NCBI GenBank assembly: GCA_016748015.1
Contig: JAAOMT010000494.1
Coordinates: forward strand, 922,190-986,189
Source of the DNA: Geosiphon pyriformis
Taxonomy: Eukaryota; Glomeromycota; Glomeromycetes; Archaeosporales; Geosiphonaceae
DNA length: 64,000 bases
Reading direction: 5' to 3'
Part shown: positions 11,261-22,000 of the stretch, one piece after another
Layout: each line of letters begins with the position of its first letter
Numbering within the stretch: position 1 is the first letter of the stretch
Position numbers and translations under genes: made by a program
Notes under the pieces: generated by a model
The model's input: the letters and a program-made list of their open reading frames with translations, nothing else
What the model was told of the DNA's origin: nothing
The model's database searches: none

Positions 11261-12561
11261 TAGGTTTGTAGTATTCTTAACAAGCTGTTGGCATTGGTGT
11301 TCTTGGATTCTTTCTTGTAATGAACTTTGAGTGGGAATTGTTGCAGATAAGTACTCCATTTCACATATTTTCCTTCCAACTATGGGTTATTGAGTAACCA
11401 GATGAGTCTCTTATGATCAATATATAGGTCAAATAGTTGCCTAAGGTAGTGTTTCCATGTTTGTATGGCTCAATAAATAGCGAGGCATTTTAAATCCATT
11501 GTGTTATATATTTTTTCTGCTGGGTTAATACTGCGACTGGCATAGGTGATTGGATGTTCTCTTCTGTTTGGTTCTATTTGTAATAATACAGCTCCTAGTG
11601 CATTTTTTGATGCATCTGTAGTGACAATGAATTATTTGGTGAAGTTGGGATAAATTAGTATTGGAGATGTAATTAATCACTGTTTAAGATAGTCAAAGGT
11701 CTTTTGTTGCTCTTCCTTCTACAAGTATGACATGTATTTTGACAACAAGTGATGAAGAGGTTTTGTGATAGTTGAGAATCCTTTGACAAATTGGTGGTAA
11801 TATCCAGCCAGTCCTAAAAATTTTTGTAGCTCTCGTAGGTTAATTGGCGCTGGAAAATCCTTGACTTTTTGGATTTTGTCTGGATCAGGTTTTACTCTGT
11901 TTTTGCCAATCATGTGTCCTAAGAATTTTAGTTCAGTTTTCCTGAAGAAGCATTTATCAGGATTGAGTTTCAATCCAGCACCTTGAAGGCATTCAAAGAC
12001 TTGTTGCAAGTAGAGCAAATGTTTGTCAAATGTTTCCAAGAAGACATTGGTGTCATCCAAGTATACTATGACTGATTTCTACAAGATTCCTTTATACATG
12101 ACATCCATAAGATGTTGGAATGTAGCAGGAGCATTACACAGTTCGAAAGGCATTACATTGAATTCAAAATTTCCATCTCAGATGGTGAATGCCATTTTTT
12201 CTTTGTCTTTCAGATCTATTTCGACTTGCCAATATCTACTAGTCAGATCTAGGGATGAGAACCATTTCTTTTTTCCTAAGTTGTCTAGGATTTCTTGGAT
12301 AAGAGGAGTGGGATAGCTATCTTTTTGGATAATACTATTTAATTTCCAGTAATCTACACAGAATTGTACCTTTCCATTTTTCTTTGTGACTAAGACCACT
12401 GGAGAGAACCAAGGGCTTAATAATTTTTTAATCAGTCTGTTGTCAAGCATTTGTTGTACTTTTTGCTTAATTAGATTATTTTCAGATGGGAGTACTTAAT
12501 AAGCTCACTGCTTAATAGATTGAACATCTCCAGTATCAATCTGGTGTTTCACAATGTTAGT
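11261..12561 (-). pseudogene. pol: C1 reverse transcriptase and RNase H
   Basis: On the minus strand: RT fingers and palm at 12178-12450 (VVLVTKKNGKVQFCVDYW, SSLDLTSRYWQVEIDLKDK), then motif C YLDDTNVF (about 12044-12067, intact), and the thumb at 11719-12060 (KCFFRKTELKFLGH, FLGLAGYYHQFVK). RNase H follows at 11270-11700, with the ASKNALGA-type Asp box and the end string NTNANSLLRI. Stops are few but present. This is one of the better preserved RTs in the window. Confidence 0.87.
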
Positions 12562-13079
12562 TCATCTGAACTTGTTTTCACTGACAAAGATATTGGCATA
12601 TTGGTTCAATAGAATCTTAAGTTGCATTTGCTGTAAAGTGCTCAGATTTCCCAAATTAAGTTTATTGATTTCTTTTGGCATAAACAAATAACTTTCCTTT
12701 GGCAGATTCCATACTTGTGAGGTAATGTTACAGAACAAGAACAATTGAGCAAAATCTGGAATGAACTGGGGTTTTTCTGGATTCTGAATATCTGAAGATA
12801 TAGAACCAATGAGAATTTCCTTAGAAATTTTGATAATGTTTTTAGTCAAATTGTGGATGAGAATTTTAAAGTGTTTATGAGCTTTGGCTGGTAAGTACAG
12901 GTTAGCAATGTTGGCTAATAAGCAGATCTTGGGATTGGTCTCAAAGACTAGTGCTTGGTTTTGAATCTTTCGGTCGACTTTGAGAATATACTGCCGATAA
13001 AAAGGGATGGAAATAATGGTATCAGTGTAGATAAGTTCTACCTGGTTACTATCCTCCTCTATAAAATTGACCATTATGT
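12562..13079 (-). pseudogene. pol: C1 linker between dUTPase and RT
   Basis: 170 residues are open (12562-13074), with strings IPFYRQYILKVDRKIQNQ, LANIANLYLPAKAHKHFKIL, EILIGSI and LNLGNLSTLQQMQLKILLNQ. The last string leads into RT. It matches the A2 and B1 linkers position for position. It is probably structural, and I see no catalytic motif. Confidence 0.7.
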
Positions 13080-13541
13080 TCCTTCTTCTACTTGAGCCAA
13101 ACCCCTTGATTTTTTGAACAGTAAGACTTAATTCTTTTTGGTGGTAACTAAGGCTAGTTGGAGTATTTTGACTAAAGATAAGAAGATGGCTTGAATGATT
13201 TTTTTGTGAGATTTGATCTTGTAGAGTTTGTTTGAATTGTTCTGTAGCATTATGATAATGTTTTCTGTATATCCAGCATTGATAATTCCTCTTTTTATGT
13301 CAATTCCTTTCTTTGCAAGGCTTGATCTAGACACTATTTATACCATGATGCTAACAGGAATTTCTAGCACTATTTTGAGATCTATTTTTACCAGAAAATG
13401 TGGGGCTATAATTATAGGTGATTGTCTAAGATATCTTAAGTCAAAACCTGCATCAGTCTTGTGTGCTTTTTCTGGGCATATTCCTTTCTCATCATTACTG
13501 TACCACTTTAATTCTAATTCTTTGGAGAGGTCTGGATACAC
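13080..13541 (-). pseudogene. C1 dUTPase-like domain
   Basis: Five motifs are present on the minus strand: 1 KTDAGFDLRYL; 2 SRSSLAKKGI; 3 GIINAGYTEN, where the catalytic Asp is Asn (a G-to-A change); 4 KKIIQAIFLSLVK; 5 QKIKGFGSSRR (13085-13125). One stop separates motifs 1 and 2 (MV, stop, IVSRSS; Gln in A2). The size, about 140 residues, fits a full dUTPase subunit. Confidence 0.8.
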
Positions 13542-14342
13542 GAAATATTGTTTTATTTTGGTAGTCTAATTTGGCTTTTAAAATAACATGTCCTTGGCAA
13601 GTAATTTCTCTTTTTCCTCAGGCTTAGGTAATTTGGTGATCGGGTATAGGATTCTGAGAGGTGGGTTGAATATGAAATTACACTTGTCACAATATTGGAA
13701 GTGACAAGAAATTAAGCAGTGATTACATAGTTTGGTATTTCGATCAGCTAGATGCTGTTTTTGCTCTTCTCGGGTCAGAGCCAATTCTTGATATCAGTTC
13801 TTTAATGCATCAGAGTCATCTGTAATGAAATCATCCACAGGGTAGTTGAGTCTATTATATTTGGACGTCCAAGGGTTGTTCTTGATTTCTCGTATTTCTT
13901 TGGGCATGGTGCTTTTAACTTTGGTGCTTGTCATTCTCCAAATTTTGTAATTATTGTGTGGATAACCATCCAGCTTATTGAGTGCTCGTTTCTAAGTGTT
14001 CTCAATGGAAGTTCTCTTTTGTACCCAATCATTGATTAATATGATGTACTGATAAGCCTCGTCACATGTTCCTTCTCTGCCAAGCACATCATTCCAGAGT
14101 CTTTCATCAGGCAGAATTTTGCCACATGTAAAACATGGTATGTTGTCTCACTTGCCTTGTTATTTTGGTCATCCAAATCTTTTCAGTAATTAAAGTCTGC
14201 AGTAGTATTTGGTGGTGATGGGCCATTTTTTGTTGTCTCCAATACATGCACCCATAGTGGATAGTTTTTTTCCACAATTGATACATATTAGTTTTGAAGG
14301 TTGGTAAAATAGGTTTCTTTGGTCCGAGGTTATATATCCTAG
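13542..14342 (-). pseudogene. C1 cysteine-rich modules 1 and 2
   Basis: Module 1 (about 14090-14300) has CINCGKKLSTMGAC, then KYYC, then GKWDNIPCFTCGKILP: two CX2C pairs about 45-50 residues apart, with an FG.PK..GKWD core shared with A2 and B1. Module 2 (13578-13784) has LCNHCLISCHFQYCDKCNF, a CX2CX3CX4CX2C cluster. Both look zinc-binding. They lie between protease and dUTPase in every element here. I do not recognise them as a named family. Confidence 0.65.
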
Positions 14343-14906
14343 TGATGACAATTGGAGTTCTTCTTCAGCTTTGCCTTTTTTTTTTTCTTCTCAGGTTGGT
14401 GGTAGAGACAGTTCAGTTTGATAATCATCTGCCCATGAAACTTAATAGATCTCAATAGTCAGTGATAGTGGTATGTCTTCAAATTCAATATGGAGTTCCT
14501 TGGTATGTTTGGTTTTAAAGTATTCATACATAGCTGGGACTTGGACATACTGTTCATTAAATGTGAATTGAAGTTCTTGGATGTTCCAGTTAAGAGTAGT
14601 GTTGGCTTTTGACAACCAATCATTTTTTACCAGAGCTTAATATTAAGTAGCTTCCATAATAAGTACTTTAGTAGGGATCTGGATTCCATTAATCTCGAAG
14701 GGGAAGTTGTCAATTTCTCCAATTAGTGTTTTTGTGTTTCCATCTGCTGTAATGATCCGGGCAGTAGCAGCATGATCTACTCGGTGATCTAATTGGTCTA
14801 TAAGCTGCTTCATGATTATGCTACCAGCTGATCCACTATCCAGGATTAATTTAATGTCTATTTTTCCAACTCTAGCATTGGTGTATAAGACCATTATTGG
14901 TTTATC
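14343..14906 (-). pseudogene. pol: C1 aspartic protease
   Basis: Retropepsin-like domain at 14643-14894 with the active-site string KLILDSGSAGSII intact, then ARIITADGNTKTLIG and the flap-side string FPFEINGIQIPTKVLIM. It ends in the ALV.ND.L motif common to these elements. It would process Gag-Pol. The frame before it is separated by only one stop from the gag tail. Confidence 0.82.
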
Positions 14907-16999
14907 CTAATTGATGGCTGCTCCACTAAAAAGGCTATGAGTGTTCAAATTATTAATGTCAAAAAGAAATATGGCAGCTAGGGTGGTGTCCTTGATAATA
15001 GTGGCTGGTGGGATATTACTTTTTGTTGGCTTGGAAGATTGAGAAATTTGTTCTACATCCCTCCCTTTTACAAGTCTAGATTTATCAAAACCCTGGTCTT
15101 CCATGAAACTGAGGTAGGAAGCTTGATTTGGGTATCCCATTGGTATTGGTCGAAATTGGGCAGGACCGTGAGGGATTGGTTGAGACAGTCTATTGTTGGT
15201 TTGCACCTGATTGTTGTTGAAATTCCTCCATCCCTAATTATAGTTTATGGCTCGAAGTCTGGACTGGTTGTAAAAGGGAGTTTGATAATAAGAGATTGCT
15301 TGTGTTATTGGTGATAGTTGATAATAATTCCGGAGCAGTAGTTAAGTGTACGAGACTTGTTGTGCATACTAGGGTGGTTGATTTTGAGATATGAAATATT
15401 GGGATACCATGTTTTGCTAATATCTTGGTTACTAGTATTGGTTTCTTTAAGTTTGGTTTATTATCTTCTTTCTGCAGTCATGGGCAATGTCTTCAGATTT
15501 CTGGCAGTAATAACAGTTGCAAAGATTGGATCTCTAAAGTTTTTGCTATTGCTGAAAGTTCTGTTGCTGTGGATATCTGCTGTTGTTATTATTTTCTCTT
15601 CATTGTGATAGTTGGTAAGTTCCTGTGGTTCCGACTAAAAATTTTTCAATTTTCTGAGTTAATTTCTCACTTAATTGGGTTATCTTTGTATTGATATCAG
15701 AGGTTCTATTGATGGCTAAATTTACGGCTTAGGTATGATTCACTTCTTGTTTTGTGAATTCAAAATTGCAAGCAAGAGTAACTGCTTCTTGTAGGTTTAT
15801 TGGATGGCGAGATCATATGGATCTTAGGAGGCTGCTCCTTAGTCCTTTAACAAATTGATTAAGGACTTGTATAGTGGTATAATAATTCTGCTCAATAGCT
15901 AGAATTTGTCAAAGAACCTGATTAAATCTTCTCAGATAAGTAGTTACTACTTCATGATCATTTTGTTTTATTATACTGAATTAAGTGTATTAGGGTTACA
16001 GAAGTATTGCAGAAATGTGAGTTTAAACTCTGTAAAGAAAATAGGTTTTTCTGTAAGGCTCTGGTATCATAAATTGGCAGTTCTGGTCAAAAAAAATGGC
16101 AGTGTCTGAATTGTGTAGTCATTGTCTCAACCATTAGTGGTAATTGCTTTTTCGGCATTCGCAATCCAAGAATATGTGTTATTTTCTTTACTAGAGAATT
16201 TCTCCAATTTAGCAATATTCCGGTAAGCTATGATCCAGTTAATGGGTGAGATATTACTGATTACATTTAAGGAGATTGGTGTCCACATATTTGAGTGTTC
16301 TTCAGGTGCTAATGCTGATTGTTTTTTTTTGTCACTTAAACCAATAGGTTGTAAGATAGTTGTTCCTTCTATCAGAGAAAATGCTGATTCTGCTGGGTTT
16401 TGTGCTGGTGGTTGTTCCCAAGTTGATGTGTTTTCTTCTGTTTAACTGGCTATTGAGATAAGATTTCCAAACAGCAATCTGTATTCTCTTAGTAATTTGA
16501 TCCAACTTTGTTGATCCCAAGAGTGTGGATTTCCAGGAGTTCATGATGTTTCTGACTGGGTTTCTAGAGGTGGATTGAATACAATTCTACTTTGGAGTGT
16601 CTGATAATATAATGGAGTTGTTAGGGAGAGGAATCTTGGTTTTTTGTTAACTATGGACTTGTCTTGAGCAGTTGCAGAATTATTAGATCTGTATTCATAT
16701 TTTTCTGGATCAGATTATACAGGTTGTTGTACTTGAGGAAATCATTTTGTTACATAGTGTTTAATGTTTGTATTAACTATACATAGAGTTTCAGCAATTG
16801 CTCAAGTAGTGGTAGTTGTCAAGTACCCTAGTAAGCTTTGATGGATTTATTCTCTAAGTCTTCCTGTATTAGTTGTGCAGCCTAACAAGCAATTGATTTT
16901 TGCATTGATATAGTTGCAAAAATCACTTTCTGTGATAGTAGTTTCTGCTGGTATTTCTAGATCTTTTTGAAAGTATTGAAATAGTGCTCTTCTATATGA

Positions 17000-17873
17000 T
17001 GTTATGGGATGGTTTTCTTGTTATATTTAATTGCTAATATCCCGCTTTAATTGTAATTAGTCTTTCGTGAGTTTCTCAATTCTATTTGTGTGATAATGTC
17101 ACTGTTACACTGAAGACTTTCTTTTTACTGTTGTGATATAAGTTATTTTTTAATTCTTGATTGTTGTGTGTGTTTATGTACTCCTTCTCAGAGGCTGAAC
17201 TGAAATCTACCCACTGTCTGAGGTCTTCTCTGAGGCTATCCTTGCAATTGTCTGATGTGTTTCTCTAATCTAAAAACACAGAATGTTAATGGTCTTTAGT
17301 GCTTTTCCTAATTCTTACAATAAAGCTTTTATCAATTAGTAACAACATGAATAATCTTGATCAAAAATTATTCTTCTAAGGGATTCAGTTGATGAATGAT
17401 AGTTTCATTCAATAAATAATACAAGTAAGTTTCTTAATACTTTGGGTTGTGATAATTTAGTTTTAAATATTTTTTTCATTTCTTTTTGATTTAAAAGTTT
17501 CTTGGGATATTTAATTTGAAAGTATGATTTAAAGTGGAGTTTGTTGAATAAAATTGGATTTATTGCTTGATAAATTATGATTTTTATTACTTGATTCTCT
17601 TTTCTCAATATTAAAACTACTGTATATATACATGTTTGTAGTTCTATGAGAAAACACATTGTAATACTTTCTTTTTAATATTTCAACCTGGTGTTTGCTG
17701 CTATTACCAGTTGGTGTTGGCTGCTATTGTGAACTGGTGCTTGCCACTATTGCAAGATAGTGTTTGCTACTATGTTAATCATTACCTTTCTAAGATTATT
17801 ACTGTGCTATATTATGATTAAATAGTTTGTATTATTTTTATGATTTTTTTTGCTAAATTCTTAAACCGTAACA
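17000..17873 (-). repeat. Solo LTR B2 (family B)
   Basis: 874 bp, nearly identical to the two LTRs of B1 in reverse orientation, with no element interior. It is flanked by a perfect 4-bp duplication ATGA (16996-16999 and 17874-17877), so it is a genuine insertion reduced to a solo LTR by LTR-LTR recombination. It splits the gag of C1. Confidence 0.92.
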
Positions 17874-17954
17874 ATGAGAAGTGGTTCTTTCTTATTGTTC
17901 TAATAGTCATTACTTTTGTGTATCTCTGAAGTGCTCTGTTTCTGTGGATTTATA

Positions 17955-17974
17955 ACCTCACAGGGAGCACCAAA
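17955..17974 (-). other. Probable primer-binding site of C1
   Basis: Minus-strand TTTGGTGCTCCCTGTGAGG follows the 5' LTR and is the best preserved copy of this site. The GAGCACCAAATATTA box here (plus strand 17965-17979) is an exact inverted repeat of 18009-18023 inside the LTR, giving a 15-bp stem across the LTR/leader junction. Confidence 0.6.
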
Positions 17975-18997
17975 TATTATGGGTAAACTTGGTGGAGTAT
18001 GAAAATGGTAATATTTGGTGCTCTCAATAATTGATAATGTGTCTTTGGCATAATTCCATTGGCTTATTTTTGATTATCAGTCTCTGAAGATTTTATTTTA
18101 CTGGTTGTGAATTTACCTATTGAGTTCTTTGGTTATAAAGCACAGAGTTTTGGTTCTTGCTAATTGCAACTTCTTATAAAGGTAAGCTTTCTCCTCCAAG
18201 CAAATGAGCACAGTCATTAGAGTTTGGTATTGTCTTTTTATCTTTCTGGTAAGCTATCAAGATAATGTTAATATTCAAAACCTAGGGGAAGCTTCCCTCT
18301 TTTACCAGGCTATCACAAAGTCTATTCTCAGACAGTCAATTTTATTATGTTGCCACTCCTTAAGAGAAAAAATAAAGAAAGAGAAAGAAAATAAAAGCAA
18401 AAAAGAAAAGATAAATTAGTATTATTGATTGCTATGATCAAAAGCAATTGGTCAGAAAGTTGTTAATAGTTCGAGATAATTATGCTAAAAGCATTGTTCT
18501 AGAACAAAGGTACAAAACAATGATTAATTCACATAAATTCCACAAAGTTTGAGAACATGAATTCATAATTCTGATTTCTTAATAATTGATTTATTTTAGA
18601 AGATGAATATAGAATATAATTGATGAAAGGATATGGAAATTTGATTCTTGTTTAGTGGTTTGTATCTATTTGTCTTTCTACCTACTACAACTATTCGCTT
18701 TTATACTTTCTTTTGGTTTTACAGAATTGTTTCTGATTGTTTCATTATTGCTAACTATTGCTTTGTTATTTCTGTTATTGCTTTGCTTTTCTACATTATT
18801 ACTAGTTATCTTATATTATAACATATTATCTGGTGTTATTATATGTTATTCTGTGTTATCCTGTATTATAACACATTATCCTGCACTATCCTAAGTTATA
18901 ATACGTTATCTAATATTATTGTGCACTATTCTGTGCTATGTCACATTCTGGTTACATTACTTTCTAACTTCAAATCGGTTTTTCTACTTGGGTAACA
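17975..18997 (-). repeat. 5' LTR of C1 (family C)
   Basis: 1023 bp, paired with 8011-9049. It starts (minus strand) TGTTACC and ends CATAATA. It carries the TTAT-type short repeat array at about 18800-18930. The plus-strand frame 18655-18894 is antisense to the element. Confidence 0.9.
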
Positions 18998-19900
18998 CCA
19001 CTTACCTGCCAATGATGCAGCAGCCAATCTATCAATCACCAGTATATCAAACTCCAATTTATCAGCCACAGTCATAAGTAATATATTAACCACAGCCACT
19101 AGTAATCTATCAACCCCAACAAATTCAAACACTGCCACAAAACTTACCTCAAAATGAAACACACAGGCCGAGAATAACACAACAAAACTGGAGATCAGTG
19201 ATAATATTTCACCAACCAATCTCCAGTTTATCAGCCCAACAATTAGAATCTCATTAGCAGAATTCGGCCACCAGCCATGTCCAAAATCCAAATTCTCAAA
19301 ACTATTTAAGTCTTTTGGTTACTCCAGAAAGTGCTCCATCCAACAATCTAGAACACAACCAGAAGCAGCCACTTACTAGCAATATTCTATCAGCAACTAT
19401 CTCCAATAACAAATTCCTAACAGCTATTTTTCCTTTCAAACTTGAGGAAATTACACCAGTTCTATTATTCAGTGGAGCCACTTTTAACACCAAACCAATC
19501 ACCACTATGTACACTGACATGAAAATTGATGGTCATGTCATTAAACTGATCCTAAACAGTAGATTAGCTGGCAGAATCATTACATGACAACTTATAAACC
19601 AATTAGGTCGCCAAGTTGATTGCACTGCCAGCACATGCATAATCACTGCTGATGGAATAACCAAAACTCCGATCAGCAAGATTGATGACCTCCCTATAGA
19701 AGTTAATGATATCATCATGCCAATTAAAGTATTAGTTATGGAGACCACCCAATATCAAGCTCTAGTTGGAAATGATTGACTGTTCAAAACCAACACAATG
19801 CTTAACTGGACCATTCAAGAGTTGTAAATCAGCCAAAACGGCCAACACATGCAAGCACCAGCAACATACAGTCATTTCAAGACCACCAATGTGCTAGCAC
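18998..19900 (+). pseudogene. pol: A2 gag tail and aspartic protease
   Basis: A Gln/Pro/Tyr-rich gag tail (18998-19310) leads into the protease domain at 19315-19790: ISNNKFLTAIFPFKLEE, LFSGATF, KLILNSRLAGRIIT, CIITADGITKTPI, ALVGND. The catalytic Asp-Ser-Gly is changed to Asn-Ser-Arg, two G-to-A changes, so the protease is dead. The frame agrees with the pre-C1 gag frame if a 4-bp duplication is allowed. Confidence 0.82.
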
Positions 19901-20598
19901 CATTAATAGAGCTCGAGAAAGAAGTAAGCAAATCTCTTTAAAAAGTCTATCAAGTCTTATGGGCCAATGAGGACCACAATGAGCTATTGCCAATACTTTT
20001 ATGAGATGAACAAGAAAAAAAAAAGCACACAGAAGAACTAACCTAGAGAATTGACCAAAACATGTGGAATAACAACAACCAAAGCAAAATGCCACTAATT
20101 CTAAACTGAGAAGAAAAGGACAAAAGAAAAAAGAAAAAAAGGGAGGAAAACATACCTGAAAAGACCAACAACATCACAATAACAAGTGGTTAGGAAAGTA
20201 CATATTCAACAGATACCAGGCCAGAACCACTTTATATTCCCCTTAGGTGCAAAGACTGCAAAAAAAAACTGTTTTCTATGGAAGCTTGGGTTACACCAGA
20301 CAAAAATTACTGGACGTAAACCCATTACTATTGCAAGTCTTACTACTACAAATGTTATGGCTATCCAAAAAGACAAGACAAGTGGGACAATGAACTATGT
20401 CTTGCTTGCAACGAACAATTGCTCAATAAAGGAATGTAGAACAATATTCTTAGTTGAGAAGAAATATGCAATGCTTTGTGCCAATACACAATCCTTATCA
20501 GTAATTGGATGAATCGTGGTACACCAATAACTGCCACCTGGCACCATGCAATCTCTTACTTGGATGGTTACCCATACAACAAAAATGAGATCTAGTGG
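19901..20598 (+). pseudogene. A2 linker and cysteine-rich module 1
   Basis: A charged Glu/Lys-rich linker (with GAGGAAAACATACCTGAA-type repeats of Lys and Glu codons at 20100-20160) is followed by module 1 in the frame of 20248: CKDCKKKLFSMEAW, HYYCKSYYYKCYGYPKRQ, KWDNELCLACNEQLL, then CQYTILISNWM. Both CX2C pairs are intact. Stops interrupt at Arg/Trp-type codons. The open frame at 20186-20512 is the neighbouring frame and is not the real one. Confidence 0.65.
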
Positions 20599-21120
20599 AT
20601 GGTAAATGCCAAAGTAGAAGGCACCATGTCCAGCAAAATATTGGAAATCAAAAACAACCCTCCAAAACCAGTCAATATTGTTCTAATTTCCAACCCAGAT
20701 GCTTTTCTGGATCTGGAAACAGGCTCAGAAGAATTTCATGAACACTACCAAAATTTGGCACCAACAAGAGAGAAACAAGAGCAGCATTTGGCCCAAATAA
20801 ACACCCAACTATGTGACTACTGTTTAATCTCATGTGACTTTCAATATTGTAATAAGTGTGACCTCATTTACAATTCATTACCATGTATAATCTATATGAT
20901 TCCAGAAGAGAAAAAACCAATCAGCAGCTGCACATCAGAATTGGAATTAAAGTTCAATTCCAATTCAAACTCTGATAACAATGATAACAAAAACAACAGT
21001 TCTAGCTCTGCTCAATATGGCCATAATAACAACAATAATTTAAACTCAGATTCGAATTCTGATCCAAACTATAAACAATATATTGCACTTTTGAACCTTA
21101 CCAAGAAGCAGAAACTGAAA
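20599..21120 (+). pseudogene. A2 cysteine-rich module 2 and low-complexity spacer
   Basis: An open stretch of 174 codons. After NPDAFLDLETG and HYQNLAPTREKQEQHL comes LCDYCLISCDFQYCNKCDL (about 20810-20865), the CX2CX3CX4CX2C cluster with one Cys changed to Tyr or Asp-flanked variants in sister copies. A Ser/Asn/Asp-rich spacer (about 45 residues) then leads to dUTPase. It is probably a zinc-binding piece of the Pol polyprotein with unknown role. Confidence 0.65.
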
Positions 21121-21570
21121 TAGTTTAGTGATAACAATAAAAGTATTATGCCAGAACGTGTGCATAATACTAATGCAGGATTTGATTTAAGGTATCCAGA
21201 AAGAAATGCCATCAAATTGGAACCACATTCGTGCACCTACATTGATCTCAAAATAGCACTGGAAATTTCAGCAACAACCATGATTCAACTAGCATCCAAG
21301 AGTAGTTTAGCGAAAAAGAGAATCAACATCAGAAGAGGGATAATTGATGCAGGATATATAGGAAATATTATTGCTATGCTACAAAATGATTCAAAAAAGA
21401 TCTATATTATAGAACCAAACAAAAAAATAGCATAGGCAATATTCCTGCCTTTGGTAAAAATAATTCAACTAGTATCAGTGAAAAACAGAGAAGAATTAAG
21501 GATTACAGCTAGAGAGATACAGAAATTCGGATCTATGAGTAGAATAAATGTACCAGTCAATATAACAGAG
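21121..21570 (+). pseudogene. A2 dUTPase-like domain
   Basis: The best preserved family A copy. Motif 1 is HNTNAGFDLRYPE (21163-21201), motif 2 SKSSLAKKRINI, motif 3 RGIIDAGYIGNI with catalytic Asp and Tyr kept (21337-21372), motif 4 NKKIA then a stop (Gln) QAIFLPLVK, motif 5 TAREIQKFGSMSR (21505-21545), where the usual Gly of GST is kept but RG reads RE. Only one stop interrupts it. It lies in the same frame as module 2 and RT. Confidence 0.82.
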
Positions 21571-22000
21571 GAAAAAATTGTTGACAAGAGAGAAATTATC
21601 TTTACCTGTCAACCAATTTCCATTCCACTATATGACCAGTACATAATAACCATAGAGAGAAAAGTGAAGGATCAGGTTCAAATTTTTGAAGTGGAAGCAA
21701 CTCTTTGTGAATCAGAAAAGATTGGATTAATCAATCTACACATACCAGCCAAAAACCACAAACACATCAAAATTCTCATTTACAACAACATGGAAGATAT
21801 CATTGAGATACTAGAAGAAACCATTATTGGATATTTAACCACCGAAATTGAAGAACAATTACCAAACACCATTTCAGACTTTTCACAACTATGCAGATAT
21901 GTGAATATCACATCTCAGATGATATACAGACAAGAAGAATGTTATCTGCTCCAACCAGAACAATTAGAACAAATGAACTTAGAAAATCTAGATCCACTAC
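21571..22000 (+). pseudogene. pol: A2 linker between dUTPase and RT
   Basis: Open throughout, as part of the 257-codon frame 21451-22224. Strings are VNITEEKIVDKREIIF, CQPISIPLYDQYIITIERK, GLINLHIPAKNHKHIKIL and EETIIGYLTTEIEEQLP. It aligns with the C1 and B1 linkers. It is probably a beta-rich spacer domain, with no catalytic motif seen. Confidence 0.7.

Larger units (their letters stand above)
14907..17974 (-). pseudogene. gag: C1 gag, interrupted by solo LTR B2
   Basis: On the minus strand gag starts near 17915 (ATGACTATTAGA, one codon after the position where families A and B have GTG). It is cut at 17873-17000 by B2 and continues down to 14907. Visible parts are YINAKINCLLG (N-terminal block as in B1), the gag core at about 15700-16280, a decayed zinc knuckle CYYCQKSEDIAHDC (His replaced by Asp) near 15510-15555, and a Pro/Gln-rich tail at 14907-15300. 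Plus-strand frames in this region are antisense shadows. Confidence 0.75.
8011..18997 (-). mobile_element. Ty3/gypsy-like element C1 (family C), carrying solo LTR B2
   Basis: Complete minus-strand element: 5' LTR 17975-18997, 3' LTR 8011-9049, about 10.1 kb without B2. It is inserted in A2 gag. Flanks TCAC (8007-8010) and CCAC (18998-19001) fit a 4-bp duplication with one transition, and the A2 frame (position mod 3) is preserved across the insertion if 4 bp are duplicated. The parts occur in the same order as in A2 and B1. It is less decayed than A1 and A4. Confidence 0.88.

Noticed and set aside
15039-16445. Several plus-strand ORFs of 67-91 codons.
   Set aside because: They are antisense shadows of the C1 gag on the minus strand, and their products have no family features.
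18941-19748. Minus-strand ORFs of 70-116 codons with Val/Leu-rich products.
   Set aside because: They are antisense to A2 gag tail and protease, whose plus-strand frame has the retropepsin strings.
20186-20512. 108-codon ORF in A2, and its counterpart 26522-26785 in A1.
   Set aside because: They are the neighbouring frame of Cys module 1. The conserved CX2C pairs and the KWD core lie in the other frame.
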